64,000 nt of DNA from Rosenbergiella epipactidis (GTDB lineage Bacteria; Pseudomonadota; Gammaproteobacteria; Enterobacterales; Enterobacteriaceae): positions 156,071 to 220,070 of the forward strand of contig NZ_JABBFQ010000005.1 in assembly GCF_018494055.1 (NCBI RefSeq). The letters are read 5' to 3'. Position 1 is the first letter of the stretch, and every line of letters begins with the position of its first letter. The translations under genes were made by a program, and so were the position numbers. Positions 50,286 through 63,924 of the stretch are shown one piece after another. Below the pieces are notes generated by a model. That model saw only the letters and a list, made by a program, of their open reading frames with translations, made no database searches and had not been told where the DNA came from.

Positions 50286-51047
50286 ATGTACCAGATTGAT
50301 TATAATAGTTTTCGCTCTGTTAAAGGATTTAATCGACGCGTTCGTTTTCTGGTCTTGCACTATACTGCGCTCAATTTTGATAATGCTATCATTGCATTGA
50401 CAGGTTCTTCGGTCAGTGCTCATTACCTTGTTCCTGACCCTTCAGATAAATCGTATCTCGATGCTGGTTTTAACAATATGCGCCTCTTTAATCTGGTCGA
50501 TGAAAACGAACGTGCTTGGCATGCCGGGGCTAGCTCTTGGGCCGGCCGAAATAATCTTAACGACACCTCTATAGGCATTGAGATTGTTAATTTAGCGACT
50601 GATAATGACGGGATATATACCTTCCCACCTTATAATCCCGTCCAGATTGATGCAGTCAAGGGATTGGCAATAAATATCCTTCAGCGTTACCCAGATATTA
50701 CGCCCGTTAACGTTGTGGGTCACAGTGATATTGCTCCCGGAAGGAAAAATGATCCCGGCAGTGCTTTCCCGTGGAAAGCGCTTTATGACGTTGGCGTCGG
50801 GGCATGGTTTGATGAGGAAACAAAGAGTCAATATATAGAGCAGTTTAGCCATGTTTTACCGTCGAAAGATGACATGATACTCATGCTGAAACGCTATGGT
50901 TACGATACCTCGGGTTCAGAAACCGATATGGGTTATGTTCAGTTAATACGTGCATTTCAGCTACATTTTCGTCCTTGTGATTACAGCGGTAAAGTAGATT
51001 TTGAAACTGCTGCGATCCTTTATGCTCTTGTGGAAAAATACAAATAG
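50286..51047 (+). CDS. N-acetylmuramoyl-L-alanine amidase (AmiD/AmpD-like) with PG-binding domain
   Basis: This 253-residue protein has an Amidase_2 domain: VRFLVLHYTA (zinc His), AHYLV, WHAGASSWAG, SIGIEIVN, VVGHSDIAPGRKNDPG (second zinc His and catalytic Lys/Asp). A C-terminal peptidoglycan-binding-1-like domain follows (LPSKDDMILMLKRYGYDTSG, VQLIRAFQLHFRP). It cleaves the muramyl-peptide amide bond. No signal peptide or lipobox is seen, unlike AmiD, so it may be cytoplasmic or exported by another route. AAGGAG precedes the ATG. It forms a pair with the next gene. Confidence 0.85.
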   Translation: MYQIDYNSFRSVKGFNRRVRFLVLHYTALNFDNAIIALTGSSVSAHYLVPDPSDKSYLDAGFNNMRLFNLVDENERAWHAGASSWAGRNNLNDTSIGIEIVNLATDNDGIYTFPPYNPVQIDAVKGLAINILQRYPDITPVNVVGHSDIAPGRKNDPGSAFPWKALYDVGVGAWFDEETKSQYIEQFSHVLPSKDDMILMLKRYGYDTSGSETDMGYVQLIRAFQLHFRPCDYSGKVDFETAAILYALVEKYK

Positions 51048-51060
51048 GGAAATATAGATT

Positions 51061-51813
51061 ATGAATAAATTTATTATGGGTGGTTGGAGTCAGTCTCTGT
51101 CCGGAAAACCCCTTCAGGAATTCGACATAATTATGTATGGCATGGTGACCAACTTGGATGGACTGACCACTGGGACAGCGACAAGCCCTGGCTGGAGTCC
51201 TGAAAAACAGACTAAACCTGATAATACTTCCGTTTTTAAAGGGAAGACGCTATGGGTTTACGGTGGAGGAGGATGCTCGCCAGAAGGGAAGCCTGCAAAT
51301 CAGGAAGAAGTTCTAAGGATTGCTGAAGCGACAAAAAGTAGGGGCTGGGATGGTGTAGATTTTGATGATGAATGCAATATGAATACTGACTTGGTGATTG
51401 AGGCAATGAAGCAGTTAAAACAATGCAGCAAAGAGACAAGCTTTGGTTTTATTGCCGGATATTCCTACAACCACCCGACCACAGAGAATGGAAAAAAACT
51501 GAACGATAAGGTTAAAAAGCTTATCCAGTCGGACCAGTGTGACCGTTTTATCCATTACTGTTATGCGACAGCTATGTGGAGTAAAGGGGATATTATCAGT
51601 AACGTTATTCCAGCCTTAAAACGGACGTTAGCACAGGGTGCAGAGAGTAAAAAATGTATTCTGGCCCTGACAACAAGGGGACTGACTGATTGGAATTTAA
51701 ATTATTTTATCGATCAGGTTCTGGACTTCAATCTTGGCGGACTTTTTATCTGGAAATATGAAGACTTAAAAGATGAACATTATAAAATCATTAAAGAAAG
51801 ACTAAGAAAATAA
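51061..51813 (+). CDS. GH18-like glycoside hydrolase
   Basis: This 250-residue protein starts FIMGGWSQSLSGKPLQEFD and contains WDGVDFDDECNM, a match to the GH18 catalytic signature DxxDxDxE. SFGFIAGYSYNHP and GLFIWKYEDLKDE fit the later strands of a TIM barrel. GH18 enzymes hydrolyse chitin or other GlcNAc-containing glycans. No signal peptide is present. It lies 13 bases after the amidase gene and is more AT-rich than the core genes, suggesting a small acquired cell-wall-active pair. Confidence 0.72.
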   Translation: MNKFIMGGWSQSLSGKPLQEFDIIMYGMVTNLDGLTTGTATSPGWSPEKQTKPDNTSVFKGKTLWVYGGGGCSPEGKPANQEEVLRIAEATKSRGWDGVDFDDECNMNTDLVIEAMKQLKQCSKETSFGFIAGYSYNHPTTENGKKLNDKVKKLIQSDQCDRFIHYCYATAMWSKGDIISNVIPALKRTLAQGAESKKCILALTTRGLTDWNLNYFIDQVLDFNLGGLFIWKYEDLKDEHYKIIKERLRK

Positions 51814-51834
51814 AATAAGCGTTTAACGCTGAAG

Positions 51835-51860
51835 TCAGTGACCGACCTATCGGTCACTGA
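51835..51860. terminator. Hairpin after the GH18-like gene
   Basis: TCAGTGACCGA and TCGGTCACTGA form a perfect 11-bp stem with a 4-base loop. It is followed by A-rich sequence, not T, so termination is likely but not certain. Confidence 0.6.
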
Positions 51861-52091
51861 AATAGCGATACAGAAAGTTAAATTTATCCCTAATTTACAA
51901 AATAATCCCAAATCCATTAATAGCCACTCATGCCAGCGTTACATTATCTTGGTAAGAGATAAATAAGGATAAATAGACGATGTTCACCTCCTATGCCGGT
52001 TATCCAACGGCAGGCGTAGCAGTCCCATAATAGGTCTGTAGACACTCCAATATTACGCCTAATGCCTTATTTTTATGCTGGCTCTTTACGC

Positions 52092-52967
52092 TTAGTCACT
52101 GCCTGCACTGATCAAAGAAAGTAGATGTTTAATAATGGGTGAGCGGTCCCAACGACGCCATGCTAAGGCTATCTCAGTGGTCAACTGCGGGGCCTGGATT
52201 TTCCGATAGGACACACCAGGCATCGCAATGATGGTGAGTGATTCTGGAACGAAGGTAAAACCAAAGCCGCTGGCAACCATCGCAATCGAGGCAGACATCT
52301 GCGGCGCTTGGGTCGCTAGCTGGGGCACGACGCCCTGTTCATGGCAAAAATGGATAATCATGTCATAAAGGCTGGGTGCCAGTTCTCTAGGGAATAAAAT
52401 GAGCGGCGAATTTTTGAGGATCGTCTCGAGAGGGGTGTTAGCCTCTTCCTCGCGGACCACTAGAAACATACTTTCTTGAGTAATAGTTTGCAGATTAAAT
52501 TCTTGGCTCGTTTGACAAGGTAATCTGACAAACGCAGCGTCTAACGTCCCTTCGCGTAGCGATTGCATCAATTGCGACATATTACTTTCTTCTGAAAGCA
52601 AGGTTGCAGAGGGATAGAGAGTATGAAACTTGTTTAAACGCTTAAACACCATGGGGTGAAAGACGCTGGAACAAGCAAACCCTAAGGTTGCTTTACCATT
52701 AATCCCGCGCGCAATCCCCCGAGTCTTTTCCAGAGCCTGATCGGTCAACAATAATATCTGTCTCGCTTCTTTGTAAAAAGCTTCCCCTGCCTCGGTCAAT
52801 TCCACCCCACTTTTTAAACGAAGAAAAAGCGGCGTACCGATTTCCCTCTCTAAACGGAGGATCTGCTGGCTTAATGGAGGTTGGGAAATTGACAGCTTTT
52901 CAGCCGCACGAGTGAAGTTGCGCGTTTCCGCGACGGCAACAAAATAACGAAGATAACGCAGTTCCAT
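52092..52967 (-). CDS. budR: LysR-family regulator of the butanediol cluster
   Basis: This 291-residue LysR protein has an N-terminal HTH (MELRYLRYFVAVAETRNFTRAAEKLSISQPPLSQQI) and a C-terminal effector-binding domain. It is divergent from budABC with a 98-base gap that contains two TCGATA(A/G)CGTC direct repeats. By analogy with BudR/AlsR it should activate the cluster in response to acetate or low pH. Confidence 0.9.
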   Translation of the reverse strand: MELRYLRYFVAVAETRNFTRAAEKLSISQPPLSQQILRLEREIGTPLFLRLKSGVELTEAGEAFYKEARQILLLTDQALEKTRGIARGINGKATLGFACSSVFHPMVFKRLNKFHTLYPSATLLSEESNMSQLMQSLREGTLDAAFVRLPCQTSQEFNLQTITQESMFLVVREEEANTPLETILKNSPLILFPRELAPSLYDMIIHFCHEQGVVPQLATQAPQMSASIAMVASGFGFTFVPESLTIIAMPGVSYRKIQAPQLTTEIALAWRRWDRSPIIKHLLSLISAGSD

Positions 52968-52968
52968 A

Positions 52969-53022
52969 TCGATAACGTCTTAAAGTCGGGCCTTCCCTAT
53001 ATTGGAACTCGATAGCGTCATA
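52969..53022. promoter_or_regulatory. Direct repeats in the budR-budA gap (putative BudR sites)
   Basis: TCGATAACGTCTTA and TCGATAGCGTCATA start 40 bases apart in the divergent promoter region. LysR proteins commonly bind two such sites. Function is inferred. Confidence 0.5.
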
Positions 53023-53065
53023 GGTCAACATACTTTCTAAGGTTTTTACTTATAGAGAGGAAAGC

Positions 53066-53848
53066 ATGGCTGATCATCTTATTGATTGCGACTGTGCCTC
53101 ACAACTCGGACAGATGGTTACATTGGCCCATCAGCAAGGACCTGAAAAAGTGATTTTTCAAACGTCCTTAATGAGCGCCTTACTGAGTGGGGTGTATGAC
53201 GGTTCGATGACCGTTGCGGATCTGCTCGAAAAAGGCGATTTTGGCTTGGGGACTTTTAACCATTTAGACGGTGAGCTGGTGGCGCTCGATCATCAAATTT
53301 ACCAACTTAAATCAGATGGTAGCGCACGCCAGGCGCGAGCGGATCAACAAACCCCCTTTGCCGTGATGACCTTCTTCCAACCAGACTACTGTCTCGAGCT
53401 GGACCAGCCCACGTCACGGCAAGCGATTCATCGACTGATCGATCAGCACCTTCCTTCAGACAACCTGTTCTGCGCCCTGCGGATAGAGGGGAACTTCCAG
53501 CAAGCGCAGACCCGCACAGTGCCGGAACAGTCTCGGCCTTACCGACCCATGCAAGCAGCGATAGCTGAGCAACCTATCTTTACCTTTAATCAGAAAACGG
53601 GGGCAGTGATTGGTTTTCGCACACCGCAGTATATGCAGGGAATCAATGTTGCCGGATACCACGAACACTTTATCACCGACGATCGGCAAGGGGGCGGCCA
53701 TCTTCTGGACTACCAATTACTGTCTGGGACCCTGACGTTTGGTGCAATTCATAAGCTGGTGGTGGATTTACCTACCCATCATGAATTTCTTAATGCCGAT
53801 TTACACCCAGAAGACCTCGATCAAGCGATACGCGCAGTAGAGAGTTAA
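53066..53848 (+). CDS. budA: Alpha-acetolactate decarboxylase
   Basis: This 260-residue protein contains QTSLMSALLSGVYDGSMTVADLL, GDFGLGTFNHLDGELVALD, and GYHEHFITDDRQGGGHLLDY with the zinc-binding histidines. It converts alpha-acetolactate to acetoin. It is first in the budABC operon, with GAGAGGAAAG before the ATG. Confidence 0.96.
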   Translation: MADHLIDCDCASQLGQMVTLAHQQGPEKVIFQTSLMSALLSGVYDGSMTVADLLEKGDFGLGTFNHLDGELVALDHQIYQLKSDGSARQARADQQTPFAVMTFFQPDYCLELDQPTSRQAIHRLIDQHLPSDNLFCALRIEGNFQQAQTRTVPEQSRPYRPMQAAIAEQPIFTFNQKTGAVIGFRTPQYMQGINVAGYHEHFITDDRQGGGHLLDYQLLSGTLTFGAIHKLVVDLPTHHEFLNADLHPEDLDQAIRAVES

Positions 53849-53860
53849 GTGGAGATAATA

Positions 53861-56327
<2,467 letters not shown>

Positions 56328-56333
56328 TCCTTG

Positions 56334-56365
56334 CCCCCACTGTCTTACCGAGGCAGTGGGGTTTC
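56334..56365 (+). terminator. Terminator of budABC
   Basis: CCCCACTG and CAGTGGGG form an 8-bp stem followed by TTTCCTTCCTT. Confidence 0.8.
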
Positions 56366-56466
56366 CTTCCTTACCCTAAGGCTTCAGCTAAAAGCGGATC
56401 GCCTAAACATTTATTCGCGTAACGAATTACAGTGTTACATCAATTATTTGGTGTGCATCACTGTTT

Positions 56467-56484
56467 CAGCGAATCGATTCGATG
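56467..56484. promoter_or_regulatory. Second operator-like palindrome upstream of rbsD
   Basis: CAGCGAATCGATTCGATG is a LacI-family-type half-conserved palindrome, similar in its left half to the main RbsR operator about 79 bases downstream. It could allow looping. Confidence 0.4.
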
Positions 56485-56496
56485 GTTATCACATTT
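56475..56496. promoter_or_regulatory. Putative CRP site upstream of rbsD
   Basis: CGATTCGATGGTTATCACATTT has a perfect right half (TCACATTT) and a degraded left half of the CRP consensus. The rbs operon is CRP-activated in E. coli. Confidence 0.4.
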
Positions 56497-56545
56497 CTTT
56501 TATTACTCGATTGAGCAAGCGATTAGGCTTCGTTCATGCTACTGC

Positions 56546-56563
56546 CAGCGAAACGTTTCGCTG
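56546..56563. promoter_or_regulatory. RbsR operator
   Basis: CAGCGAAACGTTTCGCTG is a perfect 18-bp palindrome and is the known E. coli RbsR operator sequence. It lies 11 bases before the rbsD start and next to its ribosome binding site. Confidence 0.85.
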
Positions 56564-56574
56564 AGGAGCGAAGT

Positions 56575-56994
56575 ATGAATAAAGGCCACCTATTACATCC
56601 CGACATTGCCCATCTTGTCACGCAACTCGGTCATTTTGAGACCCTGACGATTGCCGATGCAGGGCTACCTATCCCGCCAGCGCTTACCCGTATTGATCTG
56701 GCGTTGACGCAAGGCGTCCCCAGTTTTCAACAAGTGAGCGAAGTGGTTGCCACCGCCATGCAGATCCAAACGGCACATATTGCCGAAGAGATCGTTGAGC
56801 ATAATCCGCAGGCACATCAGCAGTTACTGGCATTAATTGATCGCGTGTCAGTCGAGCAGGGACAACAGGTAGAGGTTTTCTATCTCTCACACGACCGGTT
56901 TAAATCGCTGACCCACCAGTCGCGTGCCGTTATTCGTACTGGGGAGTGCACCCCTTATGCCAATGTGGTCTTTACGGCGGGAGTCACTTTTTAA
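56575..56994 (+). CDS. rbsD: D-ribose pyranase
   Basis: This 139-residue protein starts [34 protein letters not shown]. It also has [20 protein letters not shown] at the end. It interconverts pyran and furan forms of ribose. The ATG at 56575 has GAGGAG upstream and gives the E. coli length. It is the first gene of rbsDACBKR. Confidence 0.96.
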   Translation: MNKGHLLHPDIAHLVTQLGHFETLTIADAGLPIPPALTRIDLALTQGVPSFQQVSEVVATAMQIQTAHIAEEIVEHNPQAHQQLLALIDRVSVEQGQQVEVFYLSHDRFKSLTHQSRAVIRTGECTPYANVVFTAGVTF

Positions 56995-56995
56995 G

Positions 56996-58510
56996 ATGGA
57001 GACTGAATGCCTATTGTCCCTCTCCCAGATTGAAAAGTCCTTTCCAGGCGTTAAAGCGCTGGATGGTGCTTCGCTGTGCGTCAAGGCCGGACGGGTCATG
57101 GCGTTAGTGGGCGAGAATGGCGCCGGAAAATCGACAATGATGAAGATCATGACGGGTATTTATCAAAAAGATGCTGGAACGTGCCAATGGTTGGGAAAAG
57201 AGACGGTCTTTTCTGGTCCGAAACAGTCACAAGAAGCCGGTATTGGCATTATCCATCAAGAGCTTAACCTGATTGGTACCCTGACAGTGGCTGAAAATAT
57301 TTTTCTTGGTCGAGAGCCACGGCTCGCCTTTGGACGTATCGATTGGAAAACACTGTATCGCGAGGCCGATCGGCTGCTTGCCCGCTTGAAACTCCGTTTT
57401 TCCAGCAAAGTGTTGGTCGATAGCTTATCAATCGGCGATCAACAGATGGTCGAAATCGCTAAAGTTTTGAGTTACCAGTCTAAGGTAATCGTGATGGACG
57501 AGCCGACAGATGCCCTGACCGATACTGAAACTCTCGCCCTTTTCAATGTCATTAATGAATTAACCGCCCAAGGGTGTGGCATCGTCTATATCTCGCATCG
57601 TATGAAAGAGATTTTTGATATCTGCGACGATGTCACTGTTTTTCGAGATGGCCGATTTATTGGCGAGTACCCGATCGACGCTATCAATGAAGAGCGCCTC
57701 ATTGAACTGATGGTGGGTCGAAAGCTTGAGGATCAGTATCCGCATCTTGATAAAGAGCCTGGTGCAATACGCTTAGCGGTCAAGCAGTTAAGCGGGCCGG
57801 GCATTGATAATATTAGCTTTACGCTACGCAGCGGCGAGATCCTTGGTATATCAGGATTGATGGGGGCGGGGCGTACTGAGCTAATGAAAATGATCTACGG
57901 TGCCTACCCTAAAACCGCAGGCGAACTGGTATTGAACCAACAGCCTATCCAACTACGAACCCCGCAGCAGGCACTGAAACAAGGCATTGTTTACATCTCT
58001 GAAGACCGTAAACGGGAAGGGCTGATTTTAGGCATGTCGATTAAGCACAACATGTCACTTACTGCCCTGCCTTATTTCTCGGGACACGGCGGACGATTGA
58101 ACCACCACGAAGAACGCCTGACTGTCGGGGACTTTATCCGCTTATTCAATATTAAAACCGACTCGATGGATAAGACTATCGGCTTGTTATCGGGTGGCAA
58201 CCAACAAAAGGTTTCCATTGCGCGAGGGTTAATGACCAAACCGAAAGTCTTAATCCTCGATGAACCGACTCGTGGCGTCGATGTTGGCGCAAAAAAAGAG
58301 ATTTACCAGCTCATTAACCAGTGTAAAGCACAAGGGTTGAGCATCATCTTGGTCTCTTCGGAAATGCCAGAGGTTTTGGGGATGAGTGACCGTATTCTGG
58401 TGATGCACGAAGGGCGTATGAGTGGCGAGTTTACTCGGCAACAAGCGACACAAGAGAAACTTATGGCAGCCGCCGTCGGCAAGCAGCATAGCGAGGAGTT
58501 AGTGATATGA
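56996..58510 (+). CDS. rbsA: Ribose ABC transporter ATP-binding protein
   Basis: This 504-residue protein has two ABC cassettes. The first has [16 protein letters not shown] and DEPTDAL; the second has a degraded P-loop (LMGAGRTE) and [15 protein letters not shown], as in E. coli RbsA. It starts one base after the rbsD stop. It powers ribose import with RbsC and RbsB. Confidence 0.97.
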   Translation: METECLLSLSQIEKSFPGVKALDGASLCVKAGRVMALVGENGAGKSTMMKIMTGIYQKDAGTCQWLGKETVFSGPKQSQEAGIGIIHQELNLIGTLTVAENIFLGREPRLAFGRIDWKTLYREADRLLARLKLRFSSKVLVDSLSIGDQQMVEIAKVLSYQSKVIVMDEPTDALTDTETLALFNVINELTAQGCGIVYISHRMKEIFDICDDVTVFRDGRFIGEYPIDAINEERLIELMVGRKLEDQYPHLDKEPGAIRLAVKQLSGPGIDNISFTLRSGEILGISGLMGAGRTELMKMIYGAYPKTAGELVLNQQPIQLRTPQQALKQGIVYISEDRKREGLILGMSIKHNMSLTALPYFSGHGGRLNHHEERLTVGDFIRLFNIKTDSMDKTIGLLSGGNQQKVSIARGLMTKPKVLILDEPTRGVDVGAKKEIYQLINQCKAQGLSIILVSSEMPEVLGMSDRILVMHEGRMSGEFTRQQATQEKLMAAAVGKQHSEELVI

Positions 58511-59478
58511 ATCCCACCACCGCCAACCCGACAGCTAAACGCTCGTTATGGCACGGCATTCGCGAGCAAAAATCCTTTATCGCGCTATTGATACTGATAG
58601 CCGTCGTGGCGACGCAAAGTAGTAATTTTTTCACCCTAGCGAACCTCTTCAATATCTTACAGCAGACCTCGGTCAACGCCATTATGGCGGTGGGGATGAC
58701 CTTAGTGATTCTGGCAGCCGGTATCGATCTATCGGTCGGATCATTATTGGCTTTTACCGGCGCCTTAGTCGCGTCGCTAATCGGCCATGAGGTCAATGCA
58801 TTGCTAGCCGTTGCTGCCGCCTTAGTGGCCGGAGGCCTTATCGGTGGCGTGACGGGGATAGTGATTGCATGGGGGAAGGTCCAAGCCTTTATCGCAACCT
58901 TAGTCATGATGCTATTACTTCGTGGCGCGACCATGGTCTTTACCGATGGCAGCCCGATCAGTACCGGATTTAGCGATAATAGCGATCATTTCAGCCTTAT
59001 CGGTATTGGTCAGTTATTGGGTGTGCCGGTTCCCGTGTGGATTATGGCGGTTGTCTTTATTGCCGCATGGTATCTACTCAATCATACCCGTTTGGGACGC
59101 TACATTTATGCGCTAGGCGGTAATGAGGCCGCTACCCGACTCTCAGGCATCAATGTGACTCGTATAAAAATTACCGTATATGCCCTCTGCGGTGCGTTAG
59201 CCGCTTTGGCAGGAAGCATTGAAGTTGCCCGTCTCTCCTCGGCGCAGCCAACCGCAGGAACGGGATACGAATTGGATGCGATTGCTGCAGTCGTATTAGG
59301 CGGTTGTAGCTTATCCGGTGGACGAGGGCGTATTACGGGAACCTTGATTGGCGCATTGATCCTAGGGTTCCTCAATAATGGATTAAACCTTATGGGCGTG
59401 TCGTCGTATTTCCAAATGATAGTCAAAGCAATTGTTATCCTGCTGGCGGTGCTAGCAGACAATAAAAGTCACCAATAA
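58507..59478 (+). CDS. rbsC: Ribose ABC transporter permease
   Basis: This 323-residue polytopic protein contains [42 protein letters not shown] and [19 protein letters not shown], matching RbsC. It forms the membrane channel of the ribose importer. It overlaps rbsA by 4 bases. Confidence 0.97.
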   Translation: MNPTTANPTAKRSLWHGIREQKSFIALLILIAVVATQSSNFFTLANLFNILQQTSVNAIMAVGMTLVILAAGIDLSVGSLLAFTGALVASLIGHEVNALLAVAAALVAGGLIGGVTGIVIAWGKVQAFIATLVMMLLLRGATMVFTDGSPISTGFSDNSDHFSLIGIGQLLGVPVPVWIMAVVFIAAWYLLNHTRLGRYIYALGGNEAATRLSGINVTRIKITVYALCGALAALAGSIEVARLSSAQPTAGTGYELDAIAAVVLGGCSLSGGRGRITGTLIGALILGFLNNGLNLMGVSSYFQMIVKAIVILLAVLADNKSHQ

Positions 59479-59504
59479 CTGTTCACTTTTTAAGGGTATC
59501 TTCG

Positions 59505-60383
59505 ATGAAAAAATTAACGGCGCTTTCACTCTTAATGAGTACGATGATCTGCGGTAATGCATTGGCTAAAGAGACATTAGGCTTAGTGGTCTCGACCTTG
59601 AATAACCCCTTCTTTGTTTCATTGAAGCAAGGGGCGCAGCGTGAAGCGGATAAACTCGGCTACGATCTCGTGGTGGTCGATTCTCAGAATAACCCCGCAC
59701 GGGAGCTTGCTAATATTCAAGACTTAACGGTACGTGGCACTAAACTGTTATTGATCAACCCAACGGATTCCGATGCGGTGGGAAATGGGATTAACATTGC
59801 TAATCAGGCAAAAATTCCAGTTATCACGCTTGACCGTGTCGCGACGAAGGGAGAGGTGGTCAGTCATATTGCTTCCGATAATGTCAAAGGTGGCAAGATG
59901 GCCGGTGACTTTATCGCGCAAAAATTAGGTGAGGGAGCGAAAGTGATTCAGTTACAAGGTATTGCAGGGACTTCGGCATCGCGTGAGCGAGGAAAAGGGT
60001 TCGCTGAAGCCGCACAAGCGCATCACTTTACGCTTTTAGCGCGTCAGCCCGCCGATTTTGACCGTACCAAAGGCTTAAATGTCATGCAGAATTTGTTGCA
60101 AGCCCATAGTAATGTTCAAGCCGTGTTTGCCGAAAATGACGAAATGGCCTTAGGTGCATTACGAGCCTTACAGACGGCTGGAAGAAAAGATGTGCTAGTG
60201 GTCGGTTTCGATGGGACGGCAGATGGCATAGCGGCAGTGAAACGCGGAAAAATGGCGGCCACCGTTGCACAATTACCTGAGCAAATTGGTATCACCGGCG
60301 TTGAGAATGCCGATAAGATTTTAAAAGGTCAGGCAATTCCTAAGGTTATTCCTGTCGATCTCACCTTAGTTACTCCTCAATAA
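59505..60383 (+). CDS. rbsB: Ribose-binding periplasmic protein
   Basis: This 292-residue protein has a signal peptide ([21 protein letters not shown]). The mature part has [26 protein letters not shown] and [14 protein letters not shown]. It binds ribose in the periplasm and delivers it to RbsC; it also serves chemotaxis in relatives. Confidence 0.97.
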   Translation: MKKLTALSLLMSTMICGNALAKETLGLVVSTLNNPFFVSLKQGAQREADKLGYDLVVVDSQNNPARELANIQDLTVRGTKLLLINPTDSDAVGNGINIANQAKIPVITLDRVATKGEVVSHIASDNVKGGKMAGDFIAQKLGEGAKVIQLQGIAGTSASRERGKGFAEAAQAHHFTLLARQPADFDRTKGLNVMQNLLQAHSNVQAVFAENDEMALGALRALQTAGRKDVLVVGFDGTADGIAAVKRGKMAATVAQLPEQIGITGVENADKILKGQAIPKVIPVDLTLVTPQ

Positions 60384-60429
60384 CGATAAACACGGTACCC
60401 GAATGAGGTACCGCGAACGGACGGCGACA

Positions 60430-61350
60430 ATGCAAGCGAATAAAAAAATGGTGGTGCTTGGCAGTATCAATATCGATCATGTCCTGCAGGTCCCGCACTT
60501 CCCTAAGCCGGGAGAGACGTTGTCTGGGACACATTACCAGATGAGCTTTGGCGGAAAGGGGGCGAACCAAGCGGTAGCCGCTGGTCGCAGTGGTGCATCC
60601 ATCGCCTTTATGGCTTGCGTCGGTGAGGATGAGGTCGGTCAATCGATTCGCGAGCAGCTATTGAAAGATAACATTGATATCTCGGCGATTGAGGTGGCGG
60701 AAGGTGAGGCTACCGGTCTTGCGATGATCTACCTCGATGATCAGGGGGAAAATACCATTGGTATTTACCCCGGTGCGAATGCTGCCCTGACAACAGCCTA
60801 TGTCGAGAAATATCGGCAAGTGATTACCGATTGTGATGGGTTATTACTTCAACTTGAGACGCCCTTAGAAAGTGTATTAGCGGCAGCAAAGCTTGCTCAT
60901 CAACACGCTATTTTAACTGTTTTAAACCCAGCACCGGCGCAACCGCTAAGTGATGATCTGCTATCTCTGATTGATATCATTACACCCAACGAAACCGAAG
61001 CTGAAGCCTTGACGGGAATCTCCGTTCAAACCGATCAGGATGCCGAGCAAGCCGCTCGTTACTTACACCATAAAGGTATCGATACCGTTATGATTACCTT
61101 AGGAAATCGCGGGGTTTGGCTAAGTGTCAACGGCCAGGGGCAACGTATTGCGGGTTATGACGTAACGGTGAAAGATACCATTGCTGCGGGGGATACTTTC
61201 AATGGCGCTTTTCTCTGTCGCTATCTTGAAACAGCTGATTGGCAGCAAGCAGTAGACTTTGCACAAGCGGCGGCGGCCATTGCCGTTTCCCGCCAAGGGG
61301 CACAAACGTCGATACCTTGGCGTGATGAGATTATCGATTTTCTACAATAA
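60430..61350 (+). CDS. rbsK: Ribokinase
   Basis: This 306-residue PfkB-family kinase has [39 protein letters not shown], and the anion hole plus catalytic Asp in [13 protein letters not shown]. It phosphorylates ribose at O5. I chose the ATG at 60430, matching the family start; an upstream in-frame ATG at 60403 is unlikely. Confidence 0.96.
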   Translation: MQANKKMVVLGSINIDHVLQVPHFPKPGETLSGTHYQMSFGGKGANQAVAAGRSGASIAFMACVGEDEVGQSIREQLLKDNIDISAIEVAEGEATGLAMIYLDDQGENTIGIYPGANAALTTAYVEKYRQVITDCDGLLLQLETPLESVLAAAKLAHQHAILTVLNPAPAQPLSDDLLSLIDIITPNETEAEALTGISVQTDQDAEQAARYLHHKGIDTVMITLGNRGVWLSVNGQGQRIAGYDVTVKDTIAAGDTFNGAFLCRYLETADWQQAVDFAQAAAAIAVSRQGAQTSIPWRDEIIDFLQ

Positions 61351-61363
61351 TAAGGACAGTGTG

Positions 61364-62359
61364 TTGGCGACGATTAAGGATGTTGCACGCAGAGCGGGGG
61401 TATCGACCTCTACGGTTTCACATGTCATTAATCAAAATCGGTTTGTGAGTGATGATATTCAGCAACGGGTTTTGGAGGCTATCGCCAAACTTAACTATAC
61501 CCCCAGCGCGTTAGCACGAAGCCTTAAGCTCAATCAAACGCGCACCATAGGTATGCTGGTCACCACCAGTAGCAATCCTTTTTATGCAGAGGTCGTTAAA
61601 GGGGTAGAAGATAGTTGTTATGCGCGAGGGTATAGCTTAATCCTCTGTAATACAGCGGAGGATGCTCAGCGTATGAGCCGAAGCCTGGAAACGTTAATTC
61701 AAAAGCGGGTCGATGGCTTATTACTGATGTGTAATGAGGGGCACGCCGCACTCGCGCCGCTTTTACAACGCTATCCTGCATTACCGATAGTTATGATGGA
61801 CTGGTCTCCACTGACTGGGTTAAGCGATGTTATTGAAGAGAATGCGTTACTTGGCGGTGAGTTAGCGACCAAACACCTGATTGACCGAGGATATCAGCAT
61901 ATTGCCTGTATTAGCGGCCCACTAGACAAGAGCCCGGCACGACGGCGCGTAGAGGGGTTTAAGCGTGCGCTACTGACGGTGGGGCGTCCTATTAATGAAA
62001 AGTATATTGTTCAAGGCGATTTCGAATTCTCTGGCGGAATGTCGAGTATGCAGCAACTCTTAACGCTAACGCCTAGACCGGATGCAGTCTTTGCTTGTAA
62101 TGATGCGATGGCGGTCGGGGTCTATCAAGCCCTGTTCCGTGCCGGACTGGCCATACCGGATGATGTTGCGGTGATTGGCTATGATGATATCGCGTTATCG
62201 GTATACCTTACCCCGCCCCTAACCACGATTCATCAACCGAAAGATACTCTCGGCCAAGTCGCTATCGATTTATTACTTCATCGAATCGAAGAGAAAAAAG
62301 GGGGAGCACCGGTTTCTTGGGCACTCACCCCTGAATTGAAGGTTAGAGCATCGACCTAG
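61364..62359 (+). CDS. rbsR: LacI-family ribose operon repressor
   Basis: This 331-residue protein has an N-terminal HTH ([27 protein letters not shown]) and hinge ([14 protein letters not shown]), followed by a periplasmic-binding-protein-like effector domain. The start is probably TTG, 7 bases after AAGGA; a GTG one codon earlier is closer than usual. It represses rbsDACBKR until ribose is present. The stop overlaps the convergent hsrA stop by two bases. Confidence 0.95.
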   Translation: MATIKDVARRAGVSTSTVSHVINQNRFVSDDIQQRVLEAIAKLNYTPSALARSLKLNQTRTIGMLVTTSSNPFYAEVVKGVEDSCYARGYSLILCNTAEDAQRMSRSLETLIQKRVDGLLLMCNEGHAALAPLLQRYPALPIVMMDWSPLTGLSDVIEENALLGGELATKHLIDRGYQHIACISGPLDKSPARRRVEGFKRALLTVGRPINEKYIVQGDFEFSGGMSSMQQLLTLTPRPDAVFACNDAMAVGVYQALFRAGLAIPDDVAVIGYDDIALSVYLTPPLTTIHQPKDTLGQVAIDLLLHRIEEKKGGAPVSWALTPELKVRAST

Positions 62360-63750
62360 CTTTTTTTTGCCGGTCTTTTGATAAGGTTTTCGCCATCACT
62401 CTTCATTAATAATAAGAAGGTACTGCCAGCGATTACCGTGACAATACCCATGGTAATGAAGGTAGCTTGGAATTGCCCTTCTATTGTTGTTTGGTACTCC
62501 TGCCAAAAGCGTAAAACGGCGGCGCTGACACTGACGCCAAAACTAATGGCTAATTGCTGAGTGACCGCGAGTACGCTGTTACCACCGCTGGCATGTTCAT
62601 CGGTGAGATCTGCTAAGGTGATGGTGTTCATGGACGTGAACTGTGTCGACATCGCCATCCCTATCAAGAATAGGGGCGGCAGTAACCACAGGATAGAGTG
62701 TTGCGCAGACTGCAAGGCAAAGCTCATTATCAATAAGCCAATCATGGCGCTAATACCGACTAGCGTTCGGCGATAACCCTGGCGGCGAAGTAACGGAGTG
62801 ACGGTTGATTTGGCTAAGATAGCCCCTGCTGCAGTGGCTATCATGATAAAGCCAGCGTAAAGCGCGGAATAGCCAAAAGCGACTTGCAGTAATAAAGGAA
62901 TCAGGAAAGGAATACATCCGGTACCGAGCCGCGAGGCAACGTTACCCGCAATCCCTACGGAGAAGGTACGGATTCTAAACATCGCAAGGTTAATTAAAGG
63001 CGTCTTGTACTTAACCGCATGCTTTATATAGAAAGCGAGAAGTAAAACACCGACTACCATTGCCGCTATCGCAACACTTAACGAGACTTGTGCTTCGCCT
63101 AACAACTCTACGCCAATTGATAATGCAACGATCGACCCACTAAATAGAAGAAAGCCTAGTGCATCAAATTTCCGCTTTGGTACCGTAAAGTCTGGCATGT
63201 ATTTACGGGCAAAGAAAATCCCGATCAAGGCAATAGGAATGTTAATCAAGAAAATCCAATGCCAGCTGGCGTAGGTCACAAAGAAGCCACCGAGCACGGG
63301 TCCCATGACGGGGCCTAATAAGCCAGGCATGGTGACAAAGTTTAATATAGGCAGGAGTTCATTCCGCGGATAAGCACGAAGTAGCGTAAGTCGTGCAACG
63401 GGCATCATCATGGCACCGCCGATTCCCTGAACGACACGAGAGACAACCAATAGTCCCAGTGAGTTTGATAAGGCACAAGCGAGAGACCCTAGGGCAAACA
63501 AGGTGACGGCACAAATAAAGACCTTTCTCGTTCCACACCGATCGGCGAGCCAACCACTTACCGGAATTAACATTGCGACGGTTAGCGAATAACTAATGAT
63601 CGTAGATTGCATGGCGAGGGGTGAACGGTGCAGACTTTCGGCAATAGCAGGCAGTGCAGTATTTAAGATAGTGGCATCTAATGCTTGCATAAAGAAAGCC
63701 ATCGCCGCAATCCAAGGCAATCCGGTGAGGTCGCTGGTGGAACGAACCAT
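62356..63750 (-). CDS. hsrA: MFS transporter HsrA (DHA2 family)
   Basis: This 464-residue protein with about 14 membrane segments contains [17 protein letters not shown] and [14 protein letters not shown] (MFS motif A). [16 protein letters not shown] and [12 protein letters not shown] (motif C) are also present. It matches the EmrB/QacA-type drug:H+ antiporters and the syntenic E. coli hsrA (yieO) between rbsR and an rrn operon. The substrate is unknown. GGACCTC lies before the ATG. Confidence 0.93.
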   Translation of the reverse strand: MVRSTSDLTGLPWIAAMAFFMQALDATILNTALPAIAESLHRSPLAMQSTIISYSLTVAMLIPVSGWLADRCGTRKVFICAVTLFALGSLACALSNSLGLLVVSRVVQGIGGAMMMPVARLTLLRAYPRNELLPILNFVTMPGLLGPVMGPVLGGFFVTYASWHWIFLINIPIALIGIFFARKYMPDFTVPKRKFDALGFLLFSGSIVALSIGVELLGEAQVSLSVAIAAMVVGVLLLAFYIKHAVKYKTPLINLAMFRIRTFSVGIAGNVASRLGTGCIPFLIPLLLQVAFGYSALYAGFIMIATAAGAILAKSTVTPLLRRQGYRRTLVGISAMIGLLIMSFALQSAQHSILWLLPPLFLIGMAMSTQFTSMNTITLADLTDEHASGGNSVLAVTQQLAISFGVSVSAAVLRFWQEYQTTIEGQFQATFITMGIVTVIAGSTFLLLMKSDGENLIKRPAKKS

Positions 63751-63924
63751 TGAGAGGTCCTTTATTTATTGAATTAGTCTGCTAAGTATACGCATCTTGG
63801 GCATAGAGTTGAGGCTTAATTAAAGTCATGCAGCCATTTTATTTATGAAGTGAGGGCGGATTGTTGTAAAAAGCAGCGCTTTTCTTAGGGGTTTGTCTGA
63901 TATCTGCACGTTTGGTTTGATTTA

